From: Magnetospirillum sp. UT-4 | GTDB taxonomy: Bacteria; Pseudomonadota; Alphaproteobacteria; Rhodospirillales; Magnetospirillaceae | DNA length: 64,000 nt | NCBI RefSeq assembly: GCF_902729435.1 | Contig: NZ_CACVCG010000046.1 | Coordinates: 62,001-126,000, forward strand | Reading direction: 5' to 3' | Shown: in pieces, positions 1 through 8,970 of the stretch | How positions within the stretch are numbered: position 1 is the stretch's first letter | How the letters are laid out: each line of letters starts with the position of its first letter | Program-made: the position numbers and the translations under genes | The notes under the pieces: model-generated | Seen by the model: only the letters and a program-made list of their open reading frames with translations | Database searches by the model: none | Told to the model about the DNA's origin: nothing

Positions 1-480
1 GGCCTGGGCGGACCCCGCTTCACCGCGCTGCGCCATTCCAACGTCTACGGCCCCCATGACAAGTTCGATCTGGACAGGAGCCACGTCTTCGGCGCCACCG
101 TGACCAAGGCGATGACCGCGGAGAAGACGCTGACGGTATGGGGCAGCGGCGAGGAGGCGCGCGACCTCCTGCACGTCTCGGACCTGTGCATGGCGGTCGA
201 GGCCGCCCTGGCCCGCCAGCCGGGCCCCTTCGGCATCTACAACATCGGCGCCGGCAAGGCGGTGCCGGTGCGCGAGTTGGTGCGCAAGATCGTCGCCGCC
301 TCGGGCCGCGATCTCGACATCGTCCACGACCTCGACAAGCCGACCATCAGGACCTCGGTGGCGCTGGACTGCGCCAAGGCCGCCGCCGAGCTGGGCTGGG
401 CGCCCACGGTCGGGCTCGAGGACGGCATCGCCGCCACCCTCGACTGGTGGCGCCGGCATTACGGGAAGGACACGCCATGA
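1..480 (+). CDS. NAD-dependent epimerase/dehydratase, C-terminal part (5' end outside window)
   Basis: The reading frame is open from base 1, so only the C-terminal 159 residues are present. It starts inside an extended short-chain dehydrogenase: an early RHSNVYGPHDKFD stretch resembles the substrate-binding region of GDP-fucose synthase and related nucleotide-sugar epimerases, and YNIGAGKAVPVREL followed by ELGWAP is typical of the C-terminal half of this family. The nucleotide-binding Rossmann motif and the YxxxK active site would lie upstream. The product probably makes or modifies a nucleotide-activated sugar. The stop overlaps the start of the next gene (ATGA), so the two are translationally coupled. 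The exact sugar substrate cannot be told from this fragment. Confidence 0.8.
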   Translation, partial: GLGGPRFTALRHSNVYGPHDKFDLDRSHVFGATVTKAMTAEKTLTVWGSGEEARDLLHVSDLCMAVEAALARQPGPFGIYNIGAGKAVPVRELVRKIVAASGRDLDIVHDLDKPTIRTSVALDCAKAAAELGWAPTVGLEDGIAATLDWWRRHYGKDTP

Positions 481-1226
481 GCCGCGGCACCATCGTCATC
501 ACCGGCGCCAGCCGCGGCATCGGCGCCGCCACCGCCCGCATGGCCGCCGCCCGGGGCTACGCCGTCTGCGTCAACTACCATTCCAACGCCGACCTGGCGG
601 CCCGGGTGGTGGCCGACATCGAGGCGGCAGGCGGCCGCGCCATCGCGCAGCAGGCCCACGTCGCCGACGAGGCGGCGGTCATCGCCATGTTCGACCGCGC
701 CGAGGCCGAGTTGGGGCCGCTCACCGCCCTGGTCAACTGCGCCGGCCTGTCGGGCGGGCGGCACGCCTTCGCCGATCTCGACATGGCCAATCTCGCCCAC
801 GTCTTTTCGGTCAACGTGTTCGGCGCCTTCCTGTGCGCCCGCGAGGCCATGCGCCGCATGGACCCGGCAGGCGGCGGCCAGGGCGGCGGCATCGTCAACC
901 TGGGCTCCACCGCCGGCACCACCGGCGGCTTCCAGCTTACCGCCTACGCGGCGTCGAAGGCGGCTCTCAACACCTTCACCATCGGCCTGGCGCGCGAGGC
1001 GGCGCCCATGGGCATCCGCGTCAACATCGTCTGCCCCGGCATCGTCGATACCGACCAGCCGGAACTGCAGCTGGACCAGCCGGGCAAGCGCGAGGCCATC
1101 GAGCGCACCATCCCTCTGGGCCGCATGGGCCGCCCTGAAGAAGCCGCAGAGACCATCCTGTGGCTGCTGTCGGACGAGTCCTCGTACGTCGCCGGCGCCA
1201 ACATCGTGGTGTCGGGGGCACGTTAG
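477..1226 (+). CDS. SDR family NAD(P)-dependent oxidoreductase
   Basis: A 249-residue classical short-chain dehydrogenase/reductase. The cofactor motif TGASRGIG lies at residues 9-16, NCAG at 87-90, and the catalytic Ser144, Tyr157 and Lys161 are present (YAASK). The C-terminus has the usual PGIVDT and YVAGANIVVSGA motifs. Length and motifs fit FabG-like or glucose-dehydrogenase-like reductases. The start ATG overlaps the stop of the preceding epimerase by 4 nt, suggesting a common pathway, probably sugar or polyketide-like carbonyl reduction. The substrate is not predictable. A 137-nt gap follows before the radical SAM run. Confidence 0.85.
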   Translation: MSRGTIVITGASRGIGAATARMAAARGYAVCVNYHSNADLAARVVADIEAAGGRAIAQQAHVADEAAVIAMFDRAEAELGPLTALVNCAGLSGGRHAFADLDMANLAHVFSVNVFGAFLCAREAMRRMDPAGGGQGGGIVNLGSTAGTTGGFQLTAYAASKAALNTFTIGLAREAAPMGIRVNIVCPGIVDTDQPELQLDQPGKREAIERTIPLGRMGRPEEAAETILWLLSDESSYVAGANIVVSGAR

Positions 1227-1363
1227 GAGGCTAACCCTTTCTTCACCGTTCCTCGTGGAAACTGGCCGACACTGTACCCACCTACAGGTTTGACTTCGCC
1301 GACGCGGCGGCGGAAGGTCCCGAAGAAGTCGGGGCTTGGACACCAGAACGAGGGTGAACTGCG

Positions 1364-2740
1364 ATGAAGGTCGGCTTCATCTTTCCCAGCAGCGACTATC
1401 TCCACGACCCCTTCCGGGGCGATCCCCATACGCATTACCAGATCCTGACCGTCCTCGACGATCACTTCGGGGAACGAATCACCACGTCGCTGATCGATCT
1501 GCGCGGCATCAAGAAGGAATTCGCGCTCTACCACATCGAGCCGTGCGACGTGTACCTGCAATCGGTCTACACCCTGGACTACGAGGAGCAGGTGTCGCTG
1601 GTGAAGGGGCTGCGCGCCCTGTTCCCCGAGGCCATCCACATCGCCGGCGGGCCGCATGCCACCGTCTACCAGGAGGAGTGCCTCAAGCACTTCGACGCCC
1701 TGGTGCTGGGCGACGGCGAGAAGTCCATCATCCAGGCCCTCGAGGACCTGCGCGACGGCAAGCTGCGCCAGACCTACCGCATGGACGTGCGCATCGACAT
1801 CAACGATTATCCCGTCCCGCGCCGCCACTGGCTGCCGGTCCAGGCCACCGCGCGCCCCAACATGGTGACGCTGAAGAACAAGCCGGGCTACGACAAGCTG
1901 CTGGGCACCACCGTCAACCTGAGCCGCGGCTGCCCCTCCAAGTGCTCGTTCTGCGCCATGACCTCCATCCGCGAGGAGGGCTCGCCCGGACTGCGCTACC
2001 GCGATCCCCACTGGGTCGAGGCCGAGCTGGAATACCTGAAGAAGGATTTCGGCATCCAGGGCATCAGCCTGACCGACGAGATCGGCATCCCGCTGTCCAT
2101 GCGCCGCGCCGTGCCGCATCTGGAGGCCATCGGCCGCACCGGCATCGTCTGGCGCGGCCAGAGCCGCTGCGACGCGGTCAAGCCCGAGGTGATCAAGCTG
2201 GCCAAGGAATCCGGCTGCGTCGCCCTGGGCATGGGGGTGGAAAGCGTGTCGCAGGTCTCGCTGGACCTGATCCGCAAGGATCTCGACATCGAGACCGCCA
2301 AGCGCGCCATCGGCATCCTCAAGGACTTCGACATCGAGCCCCGGGTCTACATGATCATCGGCCTGCCCGGCGAACCGCCCGACATCGTCGAGCGGACCTG
2401 GCGCTTCATCGAGGAGACCGAGCCGTCGCTGGTCTACCTCTCGCTGTTCACCGTGCGCCCCGGCACCGAGGTGTTCGACAATCCCAAGCGTTTCGGCATC
2501 CGCGCCATCCAGACCGACTGGCGCAAGACCATGCACATGTACGGCCGCTACGACGACGAGATCCCCAGCCTGACCTTCGAGTACGAGCGCGACGCCCCCT
2601 GGGGCCGCGCCTTCAGCAACCGCGAGATCGTCGATAATTACCTGGAGCTGCAGGCCCGCCTGCGGAACAAGGGCCTGGCCTCGCTGACCCCGCACTACGT
2701 CGGCGCCGACGACAAGGACGCCCAGGTGGGGAGCCTGTAG
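1364..2740 (+). CDS. B12-binding-type radical SAM protein
   Basis: A 458-residue protein with an N-terminal cobalamin-binding-like Rossmann domain (about residues 1-150, containing IAGGPHAT and LVLGDGE) and a radical SAM domain whose [4Fe-4S] cysteines are C190, C194 and C197 (CPSKCSFC). The GxGxE-type strand GMGVES and the late IIGLPGE motif are also visible. This architecture is that of the B12-dependent radical SAM methyltransferase/P-methyltransferase-like superfamily; members methylate or rearrange unactivated carbons. It is the first gene of a packed run (next start 3 nt after its stop). The start is the ATG of MKVGFIFPSS, directly at the conserved first beta-strand. The N-terminal domain lacks an obvious DxHxxG cobalamin motif, so B12 binding is not certain. 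Substrate unknown. Confidence 0.85.
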   Translation: MKVGFIFPSSDYLHDPFRGDPHTHYQILTVLDDHFGERITTSLIDLRGIKKEFALYHIEPCDVYLQSVYTLDYEEQVSLVKGLRALFPEAIHIAGGPHATVYQEECLKHFDALVLGDGEKSIIQALEDLRDGKLRQTYRMDVRIDINDYPVPRRHWLPVQATARPNMVTLKNKPGYDKLLGTTVNLSRGCPSKCSFCAMTSIREEGSPGLRYRDPHWVEAELEYLKKDFGIQGISLTDEIGIPLSMRRAVPHLEAIGRTGIVWRGQSRCDAVKPEVIKLAKESGCVALGMGVESVSQVSLDLIRKDLDIETAKRAIGILKDFDIEPRVYMIIGLPGEPPDIVERTWRFIEETEPSLVYLSLFTVRPGTEVFDNPKRFGIRAIQTDWRKTMHMYGRYDDEIPSLTFEYERDAPWGRAFSNREIVDNYLELQARLRNKGLASLTPHYVGADDKDAQVGSL

Positions 2741-2742
2741 CC

Positions 2743-4581
2743 ATGGCCGCCCCCGCCGCCATCCTTGCCGACGATCCGGTCCGCGCCGCCCTGGCGGCGC
2801 GCGTGCGCGCGGTGATCCCCGCCGGATGCCGGCGCCTGCTGCTGGTGCAGCCACCGCCCATGGAGGAAGAGAAACTCGACCTCGGCACGGTGCGGCGGCG
2901 GCGCTACTACGCCTTCCCGCCCTATGCCCTGGGTGTTCTGTGCACCAACCTGGAGGCGCGCGGCTATTCGGTCGATCTGCTGGACCTGAATTACGAGGTG
3001 CTGGCCATGGCCCGCGACCTCGACGCCGCCGACCCCAAGGCGGCGCAGGCCGCCATCCGCGCCTTCTGGCGGCGCCGGCTGGAGGAGGAGATGGAGCGGG
3101 TGAGGCCGGACCTGATCGGCTTTTCCTGCGTCTTCACCATGACCCACGAGATCATGCTGCGCATGGCGCGGGCGGTGAAGGAGATCGCGCCCGCCATGCC
3201 GGTGGCGGCCGGCGGCGTCCACGTCACCAACGCGCCGGAAGCGGTGCTGCGCGAGGCCGGCGGCGCCATCGACCTGCTGGCCCTGTTCGAGAGCGACCGC
3301 GCCTTCGCCGACCTGCTGGACTTCGCCAACGGCAAGGCGGAGGCGACGGCGCTGTCGCAGCTGGCCGCCCTGGTCGATGGCACGATGATGTCGCTGGCGG
3401 CGCGCTGTCCGCCCAGCACCGCCGAGATCGAGATCGTGCCGCGCTATCCCGGCCTGCCGCTGGGCGATTACGCCGCCATGGGCGAGATCGGTACCTTCCG
3501 CCACTGGCGCGAGCCGGACACCCGCTGCGGCGCCGTGCTGTCGAACCGCGGCTGCCGCGCCAACTGCACCTTCTGCAGCGTGCGCCCCTTCAACGGTCCC
3601 GGCGTGCGCGGACGCAGCGTCGCCTCGGTGGTGGCCGAGATCGAGGACCTCAAGGACCGCTACGGCATCACCCACATCGTCTGGCTCGACGACGACCTGT
3701 TCTACGACGAGAAGCGCGCCATCGCCCTGTTCGACGAGATCGTCAAGCGCAACCTGGGCATCACCTGGGACGCCTCCAACGGCATCATCTGCTCGGCCGC
3801 CGCCGCCCATCCCGAACTGATCCACGCCGCCGCCGCCTCGGGCTGCACCGGCATGTATTTCGGCATCGAATCGGGCAACACCGAGATCCTGCGTAAGGTG
3901 CGCAAGCCGTCCAGCGTCAAGCACTACCTGAAGGTGGGCGAAATCATGCGGTCCTATCCGCAGATCTTCACCCGCGGCTTCATGATCATGGGCTTCCCCG
4001 GCGAGACCGTGGCGCAGATGAAGGACACCGTCACGCTGACCCGCGAGATGGATCTGGACTGGTACAACATGCAGCTGCTGACCCCGCTGCCATCGACCCC
4101 CATCTACCGCGAGATGGTCGAGGCCGGGCTGATCGAGGACGGCAGCCTGAACAAGGACGGCGAAAGCTTCACCCTGTTCATGGTGCGCGAATCCGAACGC
4201 CAGAAGGTGCGCGAGGAAAAGCAGGTCGGCCCGCTGCAGAGCTGCAACCTGGACGATTTCGAGGAATCCTACGTCCCCACCCTGGAAGAGCTGCACAATC
4301 TCTGGCTGGGCATGGATTACGAGGTCAATTACGGCCGCATCCTGGACCAGCACGACCCCGCCAAGCTGATCAAGGCGCGCCGCTTCCTCACCGATGTCTG
4401 CACCCGGATGAGCCTGGACAATCCCCTGGCCGCCCTGTTCCTCGCCCTGGTCTGCGAGCGCCTGGGCGACGAGGGGGAGGCGGCGCGGCGCCGGGCCGAT
4501 GCCGACCGTTTCCTGGCCTCGCCCTATTGGCGGCAACGCTTCGACGCCCTGCGCCTCAACCATCTGGCCGGACACGCCTGA
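2743..4581 (+). CDS. B12-binding-type radical SAM protein
   Basis: A 612-residue protein. The N-terminal domain (about 30-200) has the alternating strand/helix pattern of cobalamin-binding domains (LIGFSCVFTMTHEIM, VAAGGVHVTNAPEAV), and the radical SAM domain carries C271, C275 and C278 (RGCRANCTFC). WLDDDLFYDEKRA and YFGIESGN are conserved strand motifs of this superfamily, and GFPGE follows. The C-terminal 150 residues form an extra alpha-helical region of unknown role. It begins 3 nt after the previous radical SAM gene, so both are almost certainly co-translated. It is clearly a paralogue type rather than a duplicate: sequence outside the motifs differs greatly from its neighbour. No classical DxHxxG motif is seen. 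Confidence 0.85.
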   Translation: MAAPAAILADDPVRAALAARVRAVIPAGCRRLLLVQPPPMEEEKLDLGTVRRRRYYAFPPYALGVLCTNLEARGYSVDLLDLNYEVLAMARDLDAADPKAAQAAIRAFWRRRLEEEMERVRPDLIGFSCVFTMTHEIMLRMARAVKEIAPAMPVAAGGVHVTNAPEAVLREAGGAIDLLALFESDRAFADLLDFANGKAEATALSQLAALVDGTMMSLAARCPPSTAEIEIVPRYPGLPLGDYAAMGEIGTFRHWREPDTRCGAVLSNRGCRANCTFCSVRPFNGPGVRGRSVASVVAEIEDLKDRYGITHIVWLDDDLFYDEKRAIALFDEIVKRNLGITWDASNGIICSAAAAHPELIHAAAASGCTGMYFGIESGNTEILRKVRKPSSVKHYLKVGEIMRSYPQIFTRGFMIMGFPGETVAQMKDTVTLTREMDLDWYNMQLLTPLPSTPIYREMVEAGLIEDGSLNKDGESFTLFMVRESERQKVREEKQVGPLQSCNLDDFEESYVPTLEELHNLWLGMDYEVNYGRILDQHDPAKLIKARRFLTDVCTRMSLDNPLAALFLALVCERLGDEGEAARRRADADRFLASPYWRQRFDALRLNHLAGHA

Positions 4582-4592
4582 CGGAGACGATC

Positions 4593-6005
4593 ATGGCCCT
4601 CGCCGACATCCTCGACGACGTCAACCTGCTGAAGAAATACGACGTGGACGCCTTCGACTACGTCGAGTATCCGCACAAGTCCGCCTGGTCGTCCAAGGTC
4701 GGCCATGCCGACCTGGCCCGCTCGCTGGCGACCCTGCTGAAGACCCGGCCGCAGGCGCCGGTGCTGCTGTACCTGCACATCCCGTTCTGCGAGCAGCTGT
4801 GCCTGTTCTGCACCTGCCACCGCCAGATCACCCACGACTACGCCAAGGCCACCCGCTACCTGGAATACCTGTCGGGCGAGATCGACGTGCTGCGCCGGGT
4901 GTGCGAGCAGGCCGGGGCGATGCCCAACATCACCGACGTCTTCTTCGGCGGCGGCTCGCCCACCTTCTTCAAGGAACCCGAGTTCATCGCCCTGAAGGAG
5001 AAGCTCGCCACCATCGTCGATTTCTCGAAGGTGCGCGAGATGGCCATCGAGATCGACCCCCGCCGGGTCGATGTGGAGCGCCTGAAGTTCTACCGCCGCC
5101 AGGGGGCGACGCGGCTGTCCTTCGGCGTCCAGGACTTCGACCCCGACGTCCAGGTCGCCATCGACCGCATCCAGCCGCCCGAACTGATGGAAAACCTGCT
5201 CACCCCGGAAATCCGCGGCCTCTATCCCAGCGTCAATTTCGACCTGCTGTGCGGCCTGCCGCGCCAGACCAAGGCGACCATCGGGCGTACCATCGACCGG
5301 GTGATCGGCATGCGCCCCGACCGCATCACCCTGACCTACGTCCATTACAGCCCCAAGTTCCACCAGCACCAGGTGCGCATGAACAAGGACGGGCTGATCC
5401 CGGACTTCTACGAGCGCAAGGTGATCTTCGTCGAGGCCATGGGCCGGCTGCTGGAGGCCGGCTACATCCGCACCGGGTTCGAGCACCTGGCCTGGCCCAC
5501 CGACAGCGTCGCCCAGGCCTTCCTGGCCGGCAAGGCCGACTACAATCCGCTGGGCGCCTATACCGGCGACTATGCCGACACCATCGGGCTGGGGCGCTCG
5601 GCCTATTCCTGCATCGGCGACGACTACTACCAGAGCACCTACGAGGCCGACGAATACGAGGCCGCCATCGGCCGCGGCGAGTTCCCGGTGTTCCGCGGCT
5701 GCACCGCCAGCCCCGACGACCTGCTGCGCCGCCAGTTGATCAAGACGCTGCGCACCTATTTCATCATCGACATCCCGGCGCTGGAGGCCAGCTTCGGCAT
5801 CCGCTTCGCCGAGTATTTCGCCCCCGAGATCGCCACCTTGCGCGAATTCGCCGAAGACGGCCTGCTGACCCTGGACGGCGAGGCGCTGAGGCTGACCGAG
5901 AACGGCCGGCACTTCTCGTCCCTGGTGTGCAGCGTGTTCGACAAGTACACCGCCGCGCCCCGCTTCAACGCCGGCATCCGCCCGGCCTTCCGGGCAGCGG
6001 GATGA
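4593..6005 (+). CDS. HemN-type radical SAM protein (coproporphyrinogen III dehydrogenase-like)
   Basis: A 470-residue protein resembling oxygen-independent coproporphyrinogen III oxidase HemN: YLHIPFCEQLCLFCTC gives the HemN-type C66-x3-C70-x2-C73-x-C75 motif, followed by FFGGGSPTFF, IEIDPRRVD, RLSFGVQDF and NFDLLCGLPRQT. The C-terminal HemN domain (EYFAPEI, DGLLTL, TENGRHF, CSVFDKY) is also present. The ATG at 4593 is chosen because a GGAGA-like site lies just upstream and homology begins there; an upstream in-frame start overlaps the preceding gene. True HemN acts in haem synthesis, but this copy lies inside a radical SAM/glycan-type operon, so a recruited function (methyl, decarboxylation or dehydrogenation chemistry) is possible. 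Confidence 0.82.
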   Translation: MALADILDDVNLLKKYDVDAFDYVEYPHKSAWSSKVGHADLARSLATLLKTRPQAPVLLYLHIPFCEQLCLFCTCHRQITHDYAKATRYLEYLSGEIDVLRRVCEQAGAMPNITDVFFGGGSPTFFKEPEFIALKEKLATIVDFSKVREMAIEIDPRRVDVERLKFYRRQGATRLSFGVQDFDPDVQVAIDRIQPPELMENLLTPEIRGLYPSVNFDLLCGLPRQTKATIGRTIDRVIGMRPDRITLTYVHYSPKFHQHQVRMNKDGLIPDFYERKVIFVEAMGRLLEAGYIRTGFEHLAWPTDSVAQAFLAGKADYNPLGAYTGDYADTIGLGRSAYSCIGDDYYQSTYEADEYEAAIGRGEFPVFRGCTASPDDLLRRQLIKTLRTYFIIDIPALEASFGIRFAEYFAPEIATLREFAEDGLLTLDGEALRLTENGRHFSSLVCSVFDKYTAAPRFNAGIRPAFRAAG

Positions 6006-7981
6006 GCGCCGTCACCATCGGCCTGGCCCAGATCAACAACAGCTTCTCGGGCCAGAACTACCTGCCCTATTCGGTGGCGGTGCTGGAAAGCTATGTCCGC
6101 CGCCACGCGCCGAACCCCGACCGCTACCGCTTCCTGGCGCCGCTGTTCAAACGCATCCCCATCGACGCGGCGGTCGATCACCTGATCGACGCCGATGTGG
6201 TGGGCCTGAGCACCTATGTCTGGAACGCCCGCATCTCGGTCGAGATCGCACGGCGCCTGAAGCGGCGGCGGCCCGACATCGCCATCGTGTTCGGCGGCCC
6301 CCACGTCCCCGACCGCCCCGACGATTTCCTGCGCGAGCACCGGGGAATCATTGATTTCTGCGTCCACAACGAGGGCGAGTGCACCTTCCTGGCGCTGCTC
6401 GAAGCCTTCCCCGACCGCGCCGCCTGGATGGGCCTGCCGGGGGTGAGCCACCTTGGCCCCGACGGCACGGTCCAGCGCAATCCCAACGCGCCGCGCCTGC
6501 GCGACCTGTCCGAGCTGCCCTCGCCCTTCCTCGACGGCACCCTGGACCGGCTGATGGCCGACAACCCCGACGAATCCTGGATCGGGCTGTGGGAGACCAA
6601 CCGCGGCTGCCCGTTCCGCTGCACCTATTGCGACTGGGGTTCGGCCACCGCCGCCAAGGTGGTGCAGGTCGACATGGAGCGCCTGAAGCGCGAGATGGAC
6701 TGGTTCGCCGCCAGGCGCATCGAGTTCATCTTCTGCTGCGACGCCAATTTCGGCATCCTGCCCCGCGACGTCGATCTCGCCGCCTATGCCGCCGAGGTCC
6801 GCGCCCGCACCGGCTACCCCAGATCGCTGTCGGTGCAGAACACCAAGAACGCCACCGAGCGCGCCTACCAGACCCAGAAAATCCTGTCCGATTCGGGGCT
6901 CAGCAAGGGGGTGGCGCTGTCCATGCAGAGCCTGGACGCCCCCACCCTGGCCAACATCAAGCGCGACAACATCTCGCTGGACACCTTCCTCGAACTGCAG
7001 CGCCGCTTCACCCAGGACCGGGTCGAGACCTTCTCCGACCTCATCCTGGCCCTGCCCGGCGAGACCTTCGAAAGCTTCGCCGAAGGGGTCTGCCGCCTGA
7101 TCGAATCAGGCCAGCACAACCGGGTGCAGTTCAACAACCTGTCGATCCTGCCCAACGCCGAGATGGCCGATCCCGAATACCGCGCCCGCTTCGGCCTGGT
7201 GACGGTGGACAGCGAGATCATCAACATCCACGGCACCCGCGTCGTCACCGCCGACGACGTGCCCGAATTCCAGGAAATGGTGGTCGGCACCGCCGCCATG
7301 CCGCCCGAGGACTGGCGCCGCACCCGCGCCTTGTCCTGGATGGTGGCGCTGGCCCATTACGACAAGCTGCTGCAGGTGCCGCTGCTGGTGTGCCACCACC
7401 GGGGCGGCATCGGCTTCCGGCCGCTGTTCGACGCCTTCATGGCGGCCGACGGCGCCCGCTTCCCGGTGGTCGGCGCCATCCGCGACTTCTTCCTGGCCGA
7501 GGCGGCCAACATCCAGGCCGGATTGCCCGAGTTCGTGTTCTCCGAGGACTGGCTGGGCATCTATTGGCCGGCGGACGAATACGTCTTCATCCAGCTGACC
7601 GCCGAGGGCAGGCTGGACGCCTTCTACGCCGAGGCCGCCACCCTGCTGGCCGAGACCCTGGCGGCGGCCGGCGCGGCGCTGCCCGAAGGCGCCCTGGCCG
7701 ACGCCCTGCGCTTCAACCGCGCCCTGCTGAAGCAGCCCGGGGCCGAGGGCGACCTGCACCTGACCCTGGGCTTCGACCTGCCCGGGTTCTACCAGAGGGT
7801 ACGCCAGGGCGGTGACGACCGGCTGGAGGCGGCCGTCACCGACATCCGCATCGACCGCACCACCCAGGTCTGGCCCGACCTCGCCACCTGGTGCCGCGAG
7901 GTGGTGTGGTGGGGCAACAAGAAGGGCGCCTATCTGTACGGCGCCGACACCATCGACCGCCGCCCGGCGGGCCATCATTGA
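6002..7981 (+). CDS. B12-binding-type radical SAM protein
   Basis: A 659-residue protein overlapping the HemN-like gene by 4 nt (ATGA). Residues about 1-150 form a B12-binding-like domain (VVGLSTYVWN, IVFGGPHVPDRPDDF, HNEGE); the radical SAM cluster ligands are C203, C207 and C210 (RGCPFRCTYCDWG). FCCDANFGI and the LALPGET motif belong to the same domain. The last 200 residues form an additional domain containing WYPADEYVF-like and VWWGNKKGAYLY segments, unlike the two other B12-type genes here. The third member of the B12-binding radical SAM family in the operon. The substrate is unknown, and the C-terminal domain has no function I recognise. Confidence 0.84.
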   Translation: MSAVTIGLAQINNSFSGQNYLPYSVAVLESYVRRHAPNPDRYRFLAPLFKRIPIDAAVDHLIDADVVGLSTYVWNARISVEIARRLKRRRPDIAIVFGGPHVPDRPDDFLREHRGIIDFCVHNEGECTFLALLEAFPDRAAWMGLPGVSHLGPDGTVQRNPNAPRLRDLSELPSPFLDGTLDRLMADNPDESWIGLWETNRGCPFRCTYCDWGSATAAKVVQVDMERLKREMDWFAARRIEFIFCCDANFGILPRDVDLAAYAAEVRARTGYPRSLSVQNTKNATERAYQTQKILSDSGLSKGVALSMQSLDAPTLANIKRDNISLDTFLELQRRFTQDRVETFSDLILALPGETFESFAEGVCRLIESGQHNRVQFNNLSILPNAEMADPEYRARFGLVTVDSEIINIHGTRVVTADDVPEFQEMVVGTAAMPPEDWRRTRALSWMVALAHYDKLLQVPLLVCHHRGGIGFRPLFDAFMAADGARFPVVGAIRDFFLAEAANIQAGLPEFVFSEDWLGIYWPADEYVFIQLTAEGRLDAFYAEAATLLAETLAAAGAALPEGALADALRFNRALLKQPGAEGDLHLTLGFDLPGFYQRVRQGGDDRLEAAVTDIRIDRTTQVWPDLATWCREVVWWGNKKGAYLYGADTIDRRPAGHH

Positions 7982-7989
7982 GGGCGCCC

Positions 7990-8970
7990 ATGCAGACCCG
8001 CCCGCTCGGCCGCACCGGCATCGACGTTTCCGAGATCGGCTTCGGCGCCTGGGGCATCGGCGGCGCCACCCCCGGCGCCACCTCCTACGGCGCCCGCGAC
8101 GACGCCGAATCGCTGGCGGCGCTGGACCGCGCCCTGGCCGAGGGCATCACCTTCTTCGACACCTCGTCGGTCTATGGCTACGGCCACAGCGAGGCCCTGA
8201 TCGGGCGGGCCTTCGCCGGCCGCCGCGAGCGGGTGGTGATCGCCACCAAGGCCGGCTTCACCCGCTACGACGCGGCCCCCGACCATTCACCGGCGAGCCT
8301 GCGCCGCTCGCTGGAGGGCAGCCTGGAGCGCCTCGGCACCGATCACGTCGATCTGCTGCAGCTCCACAACGCGCCCATCGAGCAATTGCGCCAGGACCCG
8401 GACATCCTCGCCACCTTGCAAGCCCTGCGGGCCGAGGGGCGCATCCGCGCCTTCGGCCTGTCGATCAAGACCATGGACGAGGGCGTCGCCGCCATCCGCG
8501 ACTTCGCCGTTCCGGTACTGCAGCTCAACCTCAACATGATGGATCTGCGCGCCATCGACAGCGGCCTGCTGGAGCTGGCGGAAGCGACCGGCACCGGCAT
8601 TATCGCCCGCACGCCGCTGTGCTTCGGCTTCCTGGCCGGCACGCTCTCGCCCGATGCCGAATTCGCCGCCGACGACCACCGCTCGGCCTGGCCGCGCGCG
8701 CAGATCCGGGCCTGGGCCGAAGGCGCTGCCCTGACCCTGGGCGCGGTGGCCGACCGGCCGGGCCAGAACGGGGTGGTGAAGGCGCTGCGTTTCTGCCTGT
8801 CCTACCCGGCGGTGTCCACCGTCATTCCCGGCCTGCTGCGCCCGGCGGAAGTGTCGGAGGCCGCCGCCGCCGGCCGTTTCGGCGCGCTGTCCCGGGATGA
8901 GCGCGCGTCAGTCGAAGCATTGAACAGATCATATGACTTCCTTGTCCGGCGCGCTAAACTCCAGCCATGA
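7990..8970 (+). CDS. Aldo/keto reductase family oxidoreductase
   Basis: A 326-residue (beta/alpha)8-barrel NADPH-dependent oxidoreductase. The catalytic tetrad is visible as D57, Y62, K87 and H126 (FFDTSSVYGYG, ATKAGF, LLQLHNAP). C-terminal VSTVIPGL matches the cofactor-phosphate region of the family. The start is the ATG of MQTRPLGRTG, 8 nt after the previous stop; longer in-frame extensions overlap the radical SAM gene. The position between a radical SAM enzyme and an aminotransferase suggests carbonyl/alcohol interconversion on a sugar or sugar-like intermediate. The aminotransferase overlaps its stop by 4 nt. Confidence 0.88.
   Translation: MQTRPLGRTGIDVSEIGFGAWGIGGATPGATSYGARDDAESLAALDRALAEGITFFDTSSVYGYGHSEALIGRAFAGRRERVVIATKAGFTRYDAAPDHSPASLRRSLEGSLERLGTDHVDLLQLHNAPIEQLRQDPDILATLQALRAEGRIRAFGLSIKTMDEGVAAIRDFAVPVLQLNLNMMDLRAIDSGLLELAEATGTGIIARTPLCFGFLAGTLSPDAEFAADDHRSAWPRAQIRAWAEGAALTLGAVADRPGQNGVVKALRFCLSYPAVSTVIPGLLRPAEVSEAAAAGRFGALSRDERASVEALNRSYDFLVRRAKLQP

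Noticed and set aside
1223-2854. Long minus-strand open frame opposite the first radical SAM gene (and similar long frames opposite most genes)
   Set aside because: They are G+C-driven antisense shadows: low-complexity Gly/Ala/Arg/His-rich translations without motifs, opposite clearly recognisable genes.
4499-6001. Extension of the third B12-type radical SAM frame far upstream
   Set aside because: The extra sequence overlaps the HemN-like gene in another frame and is Arg/Pro-rich; the ATGA start at 6002 begins at the conserved domain.
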